Source: Asaia bogorensis (GTDB lineage: Bacteria; Pseudomonadota; Alphaproteobacteria; Acetobacterales; Acetobacteraceae). Taken from it: a DNA stretch of 10,218 nucleotides. Shown here piece by piece: positions 7,489 to 10,218 of this stretch; position 1 is the first letter of the stretch, and each line of letters begins with the position of its first letter. The notes below the pieces were generated by a model that was given only the letters and a program-made list of their open reading frames with translations, made no database searches and was not told the DNA's origin. Both the position numbers and the translations under genes were made by a program. The stretch spans positions 1 through 10,218 of the forward strand of contig CAMCEP010000083.1 in NCBI GenBank assembly GCA_945873675.1, in the 5' to 3' direction.

Positions 7489-7574
7489 GGAAATGGGCGA
7501 CCTTCTGGAACAAACGGCGCCTTTGCTTCATGGCGCTGAGGGAAATCAAGGGGAGGCGACGCATTCTGTCGCAT
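7485..7574 (-). CDS. Possible 29-codon ORF between aerR and ppsR
   Basis: The 97-base gap between aerR and ppsR holds an ATG-started frame encoding a proline-rich 29-residue peptide (begins MRQNASPPLDF, ends GRPFP). Its TGA overlaps the ppsR GTG start as GTGA, and its ATG is 11 bases after the aerR stop. It has only a weak AGGGG site, and codon third positions are not clearly coding-like. It could couple ppsR translation to aerR, because ppsR lacks a well-placed ribosome site of its own. It may equally be chance. Confidence 0.18.
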   Translation of the reverse strand: MRQNASPPLDFPQRHEAKAPFVPEGRPFP

Positions 7575-7585
7575 GGTCCCGGCCC

Positions 7586-8536
7586 CTAGCTCGGCAATCC
7601 CTCACTTCCTCGTCCTTGTAAGGCCAGCAACGCCTCTGCTTGCAGCACGGCTTCGTCTGCGTCCCGCGCGGTGGCATCGGCGCCAAGGCGCTTCACCAAA
7701 AGCGGTTCCTGCAACAGCAAAGGCCCGCCCACCAGAATGCTCAGATTGGCATTGCGCGATTTACTGCGGATATCGCGAATGAGCTTCGCCAGCGCCTCGA
7801 TATGCGTTTCACCACCGATCGAAAAACCGATCAGGCCAAAATGCTTCTCGGCGACCATGGCGATCAGCGCATCACTATCGGCGCCGCCATCTATCCAGGC
7901 TTCCCAACCGGCACGGCGGAAGAATTGTTCCACCATGGTCAGGCCTAATCCATGCTGTTCGCCCGGGGCAGGGGCCAGCAGAATCCTTCGGCCTGATCTA
8001 CCATTTGGGGCAAGCGGCGCAAAGCGCGGTTCCAGCGCGTGGCAAACGCCATGCAGGCAGCGCAGCCCGATGGTGACTTCCGTAAAATCGCAAACATCAT
8101 CTTCCCAGCACGTGCCAAGAAGCCGTGCGGTGGGCGCGAGCAAGCCGAGATAAACCTGCGTCAGCGGCAAGCCGCGTGCGCAAAACGCATCAATGAAGGT
8201 CAGCGCATTGTCGGTATTGCCGAGTCGCGCCAGGGCGGCGAAGGCTTCGACATCTTCCTTGGTTGGCGTGGCAGGATGTGTTTGATCGGGCTCATGCCCC
8301 GGGTTGTTCAGGACGCGCTGTGCGAGCACGAGCCGAGGGATTACCTCGGTCTCGATCACCCGCTTCAAGGGAAGGGCCCGGTCCCGAGAGGCGGGGCGCC
8401 ATTCCGTCGTCGCGGGCCCGTCCCTGTGATCGGGGTCTGAGTCTGCCATGTCTTCATGGGAGTATAGAGTGAAATCGCGATCGGCTTCCACATATTCCGC
8501 TTGGGCCTGTCGCTCCCCATCCGTGCTCGGCTTCAT
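7586..8536 (-). CDS. aerR: AerR/PpaA-type B12-binding antirepressor
   Basis: AerR (PpaA) family proteins bind cobalamin (or heme in related SCHIC domains) and modulate the partner repressor PpsR/CrtJ. The 316-residue protein has a helical cap domain with W144-EDDVCDFTEVTIG (144-157), the signature ahead of B12 domains, and a Rossmann-like B12 domain from about 184 with GEQHGLG (192-198; His195 is the expected cobalamin ligand, a variant of D-x-H-x-x-G). Further on are GLIGFSIGGETHIEAL (234-249) and SILVGGP (266-272). About 60 N-terminal residues are an acidic, probably disordered extension. ATG at 8536 is preceded by an AGGGGGG stretch. Another ATG in frame (Met30, 8449) could give a shorter form, which matters because R. 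capsulatus AerR exists in long and short forms. It lies directly upstream of ppsR and diverges from bchF. The names ppaA and aerR are both used. Confidence 0.9.
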   Translation of the reverse strand: MKPSTDGERQAQAEYVEADRDFTLYSHEDMADSDPDHRDGPATTEWRPASRDRALPLKRVIETEVIPRLVLAQRVLNNPGHEPDQTHPATPTKEDVEAFAALARLGNTDNALTFIDAFCARGLPLTQVYLGLLAPTARLLGTCWEDDVCDFTEVTIGLRCLHGVCHALEPRFAPLAPNGRSGRRILLAPAPGEQHGLGLTMVEQFFRRAGWEAWIDGGADSDALIAMVAEKHFGLIGFSIGGETHIEALAKLIRDIRSKSRNANLSILVGGPLLLQEPLLVKRLGADATARDADEAVLQAEALLALQGRGSEGLPS

Positions 8537-8582
8537 GGTGACCCCCCTTTGAGTGGGTAGCTTCGTCCTGAGGGATGATTAC

Positions 8583-8600
8583 TGTCAATTAGAAAATACG
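8583..8600. promoter_or_regulatory. Candidate PpsR site 1 (left, degenerate right half)
   Basis: TGTCAATTAGAAAATACG fits TGT-N12-ACA at five of six fixed positions (ACG instead of ACA). Its left half TGTCAA is the same as in the perfect site at 1170. It shares its last two bases with the second site. It lies over the proposed leftward promoter of aerR. Confidence 0.5.
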
Positions 8601-8616
8601 TCAATCTTGCTTGACA
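8599..8616. promoter_or_regulatory. Candidate PpsR site 2 (right, overlaps bchF -35)
   Basis: CGTCAATCTTGCTTGACA fits TGT-N12-ACA at five of six fixed positions (CGT instead of TGT) and keeps the GTCAA...TTGAC arms. Its right arm is the TTGACA proposed as the -35 of bchF, so binding here would block RNA polymerase, as described for PpsR/CrtJ at bch promoters. Confidence 0.6.
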
Positions 8617-8672
8617 CTTGGCCCGCAAGCCCAGTAGCCTCAGAAACGTAGAAGACTGGGAAGGGGGTCCAC

Positions 8673-8801
8673 ATGACCCTATGCGTCAGGAAAATCCAAG
8701 GAAAACTGGCCGAAAAGGACCAGATGAAGCCCTTGGCTGGCGTTGCCCCAAGCTGGGCTGCCCGACTCGCTTCAATCTCTGGGGGTGTCAAGAAATGCTG
8801 A
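8673..8801 (+). CDS. Possible 42-aa leader ORF upstream of bchF
   Basis: An ATG at 8673 has a good ribosome site (AAGGGGG at 8661-8667, 5 bases away). It opens a 42-residue frame that begins MTLCVRKIQGKLAEKDQ, contains a central KPLAGVAPSWAARLASISGG stretch and ends VKKC. The TGA (8799-8801) overlaps the proposed bchF ATG (8795-8797) in the arrangement ATGCTGA, which suggests translational coupling. It would begin about 26 bases after the transcript start predicted from the TTGACA/TAGCCT promoter. The peptide is basic and amphipathic, with no family recognised. It could be a leader peptide, a small functional protein or chance. Confidence 0.35.
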   Translation: MTLCVRKIQGKLAEKDQMKPLAGVAPSWAARLASISGGVKKC

Positions 8802-9388
8802 CAGCAGACCGCTTTACCGGTATTTTCAAGGCCTTGGACGCCAGCCCCTGGAGCGCCGCCACAGGCCGCGCCAGCAAGCGCCAGGCCGGCATCAGGCGGG
8901 GGGTGGCGACACAGCTTTATACCCCTGATGAGCGCCGGCGGCGGGATTCCACCCCCTGGACCCTGGTGCAGGGCATCCTGGCCCCGGTTCAATTCCTGGT
9001 CTTTTTGGTAAGCCTTGGTCTGGTGCTGAACTATCTGGCCACGGGCGAGGGATACACTGCCGCAACGGCTTCGATCATCGCCAAAACCGCCATCCTGTAT
9101 CTGATCATGGTGACGGGCTGTATCTGGGAAAAAGTGGTGTTTGACCGCTGGCTGTTTGCGCCGGCCTTCTTCTGGGAAGATGTTTTCAGCATGTTGGTGC
9201 TGGCGCTGCACACCGCCTATCTGGTTGTGCTGCTGCTTGGCATTGGTGATGGCCGCGGGCAGATGATGCTGGCGCTGGCTGCCTATGCTGCCTATGTCGT
9301 CAATGCGGCTCAATTCGTTCTGAAGCTGCGCGCCGCGCGGCGCGCGGAAACAAGCTGGCGCGGCGGCGACGCAGGCCAAATGACATGA
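8795..9388 (+). CDS. bchF: 3-vinyl bacteriochlorophyllide hydratase BchF
   Basis: BchF hydrates the C3 vinyl group of (bacterio)chlorophyllide to 3-hydroxyethyl, on the way to the acetyl group of bacteriochlorophyll a. From ATG 8795 the protein has 197 residues. The conserved core begins LYTPDERRRRDSTPWTLVQG (41-60) and continues with four membrane segments (about 55-80, 92-111, 129-150, 156-177), including MVTGCIWEKVVF (105-116) and FAPAFFWEDVFSMLVLALHT (121-140), characteristic of the family. Family members are usually about 160-175 residues, so about 30-40 N-terminal residues are extra. The longer frame starting at 8618 is rejected because it would begin inside the predicted promoter; Met codons at 8681 and 8795 are the realistic choices, and 8795 has GGGGG at 8781-8785. 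GTG at 8903 would give the typical length but has no properly spaced ribosome site. The stop overlaps bchN by four bases (ATGA). Confidence 0.93.
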   Translation: MLTADRFTGIFKALDASPWSAATGRASKRQAGIRRGVATQLYTPDERRRRDSTPWTLVQGILAPVQFLVFLVSLGLVLNYLATGEGYTAATASIIAKTAILYLIMVTGCIWEKVVFDRWLFAPAFFWEDVFSMLVLALHTAYLVVLLLGIGDGRGQMMLALAAYAAYVVNAAQFVLKLRAARRAETSWRGGDAGQMT

Positions 9389-10218
9389 GCCTTGCCGGCG
9401 CATCTTCGGAGCCCCAAGGCATTGCGGCTGAGGCCGCCGGCTGCGCCGATACGCCCATTCTGCGTGAACGCGGTCAGCGCGAGGTTTTCTGTGGCCTGAC
9501 CGGCATTATCTGGCTGCATCGCAAGATTCAGGATGCGTTTTTCCTTGTGGTCGGCAGCCGTACTTGCGCGCATCTGCTGCAATCTGCCGCCGGTGTCATG
9601 ATTTTCGCCGAGCCGCGATTCGCAACCGCCATCATTGAAGAACGTGATCTCGCTGGGCTGGCGGATGCGAATGAAGAATTGGACCGCGTTGTAACGCGCT
9701 TGATCCAGCGCCGGCCTGATATCCGCATGCTGTTCCTGGTGGGGTCCTGCCCATCGGAAGTGATCAAGCTTGATCTTTCGCGCGCCGCGCAACGTCTTTC
9801 GGAGCGTTTCTTACCAAGTGTGCGCGTGTTGAGTTATTCCGGTAGCGGCATTGAGACCACCTTCACCGAAGGTGAGGATGCTTGCCTTGCCGCTTTGGTG
9901 CCGGAAATGCCGACCGAACCAGGCACAGCGCGTTCCCTGCTGGTGGTGGGCGCGTTGGCGGAAGTGGTGGAAGACCAATTCATCCGGCTTTTCGCAGCAC
10001 TTGGCGTGGGGCCGGTGCGCTTCCTGCCATCGCGCCGCGCATCTGAATTGCCGGCGGTTGGCGAAGGTACGCGTTTTCTGCTCGCGCAACCTTTTCTGGC
10101 CGGCACGGCCCGCGCTTTGGAAGCGCGTGGCGCACGGCATATCCCGGCAGCCTTTCCCTTGGGCGAGGAAGGGACAACCGCCTGGCTGCGTGCCGCGGCC
10201 GAGGTTTGGGGTGTGAGT
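9385..10218 (+). CDS. bchN: Light-independent protochlorophyllide reductase subunit N (3' end outside window)
   Basis: BchN and BchB form the catalytic NB component of the nitrogenase-like dark protochlorophyllide reductase, which with the BchL iron protein reduces ring D of protochlorophyllide. The frame is open from ATG 9385 to the window end, giving 278 residues of an expected total of roughly 420. The three BchN cysteines that hold the NB [4Fe-4S] cluster are present: C36 (REVFCGLTG), C61 (GSRTCAHLL) and C122 (LVGSCPSEVIKLD). Their spacing of 25 and 61 residues equals that of Cys26, Cys51 and Cys112 in R. capsulatus BchN. YSGSGIETTFTEGEDACL (151-168) is also typical. The gene overlaps bchF (ATGA). 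In other PGCs bchB, bchH, bchL and bchM follow. Confidence 0.97.
   Translation, partial: MSLAGASSEPQGIAAEAAGCADTPILRERGQREVFCGLTGIIWLHRKIQDAFFLVVGSRTCAHLLQSAAGVMIFAEPRFATAIIEERDLAGLADANEELDRVVTRLIQRRPDIRMLFLVGSCPSEVIKLDLSRAAQRLSERFLPSVRVLSYSGSGIETTFTEGEDACLAALVPEMPTEPGTARSLLVVGALAEVVEDQFIRLFAALGVGPVRFLPSRRASELPAVGEGTRFLLAQPFLAGTARALEARGARHIPAAFPLGEEGTTAWLRAAAEVWGVS

Larger units (their letters stand above)
8537..8794. promoter_or_regulatory. Divergent aerR / bchF control region
   Basis: This 258-base gap separates the leftward aerR-to-hemC operon from the rightward bchF-N operon. Bases 8583-8616 hold two overlapping PpsR-like sites, in a local AT-rich patch. A rightward promoter can be proposed with TTGACA at 8611-8616 and TAGCCT at 8635-8640 (18-base spacer). 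A leftward one can be proposed with TTGACG (complement of 8599-8604) and TAATCA (complement of 8576-8581; 17-base spacer). Both -10 boxes are poor matches. The remaining part, 8641-8794, is the bchF leader and contains a possible short ORF. No FNR box or terminator was recognised. Confidence 0.55.

Noticed and set aside
7556..7572. Inverted repeat GCGAC / GTCGC between aerR and ppsR
   Set aside because: The five-pair stem with a seven-base loop is expected often by chance in high-GC DNA and has no T run.
8618..8794. Upstream extension of the bchF frame to 8618
   Set aside because: The start would lie between the proposed -35 and -10 elements. The translated segment resembles no BchF and includes residues unlike its core.
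8585..9403. 272-codon reverse-strand frame opposite bchF
   Set aside because: It runs through the PpsR sites and the bchF membrane segments and shows no recognisable protein pattern.

Overview
The window is one end of a bacterial photosynthesis gene cluster (PGC) from a high-GC alphaproteobacterium that makes bacteriochlorophyll: a purple bacterium or an aerobic anoxygenic phototroph. Gene order bchN-bchF / aerR(ppaA)-ppsR-bchG-bch2(pucC-like)-bchP is the arrangement remembered from Rhodobacter sphaeroides and relatives. The protein style and the O-GlcNAc-transferase-like flank would suit Rhodospirillales/Acetobacteraceae, but that placement is inference.

Left flank (1-1633, + strand): the 3' part of a SPINDLY-type O-GlcNAc transferase-like gene, a 91-residue predicted membrane protein of unknown function, and a 131-residue soluble protein of unknown function. 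Just upstream of the 131-residue gene lies a perfect TGTC-N10-GACA palindrome, the PpsR/CrtJ operator pattern. That is the most intriguing point here: a gene with no recognised function at the edge of the PGC that may belong to the photosynthesis regulon.

Central block (1651-8536, - strand), read from right to left: aerR/ppaA (B12-binding antirepressor), ppsR (PAS-PAS-HTH repressor), bchG (bacteriochlorophyll synthase), a PucC/LhaA-family transporter-like gene (bch2), bchP (geranylgeranyl reductase) and hemC (hydroxymethylbilane synthase). Spacings are 97, 9, -4, 5 and 23 bases, so they probably form one long operon. It joins redox/light control to the last steps of bacteriochlorophyll synthesis and one early tetrapyrrole step. 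hemC occupies the position after bchP where idi is found in Rhodobacter.

Right block (8583-10218, + strand): a divergent promoter region with two overlapping PpsR-like sites, a possible 42-codon leader ORF, bchF (3-vinyl hydratase) and the start of bchN (dark protochlorophyllide reductase N subunit, cut by the window end). bchF and bchN overlap by four bases, the start of the usual bchF-N-B-H-L-M operon.

Working model: PpsR, encoded here, binds the shared aerR-bchF intergenic region and probably the site at 1170-1187, repressing pigment genes in oxygen or light, and AerR counteracts it. This PpsR keeps the HTH-region cysteine (C427) but has valine where the second redox cysteine of R. sphaeroides PpsR appears to lie. 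No tRNA, rRNA, CRISPR array, insertion sequence or convincing terminator was seen.
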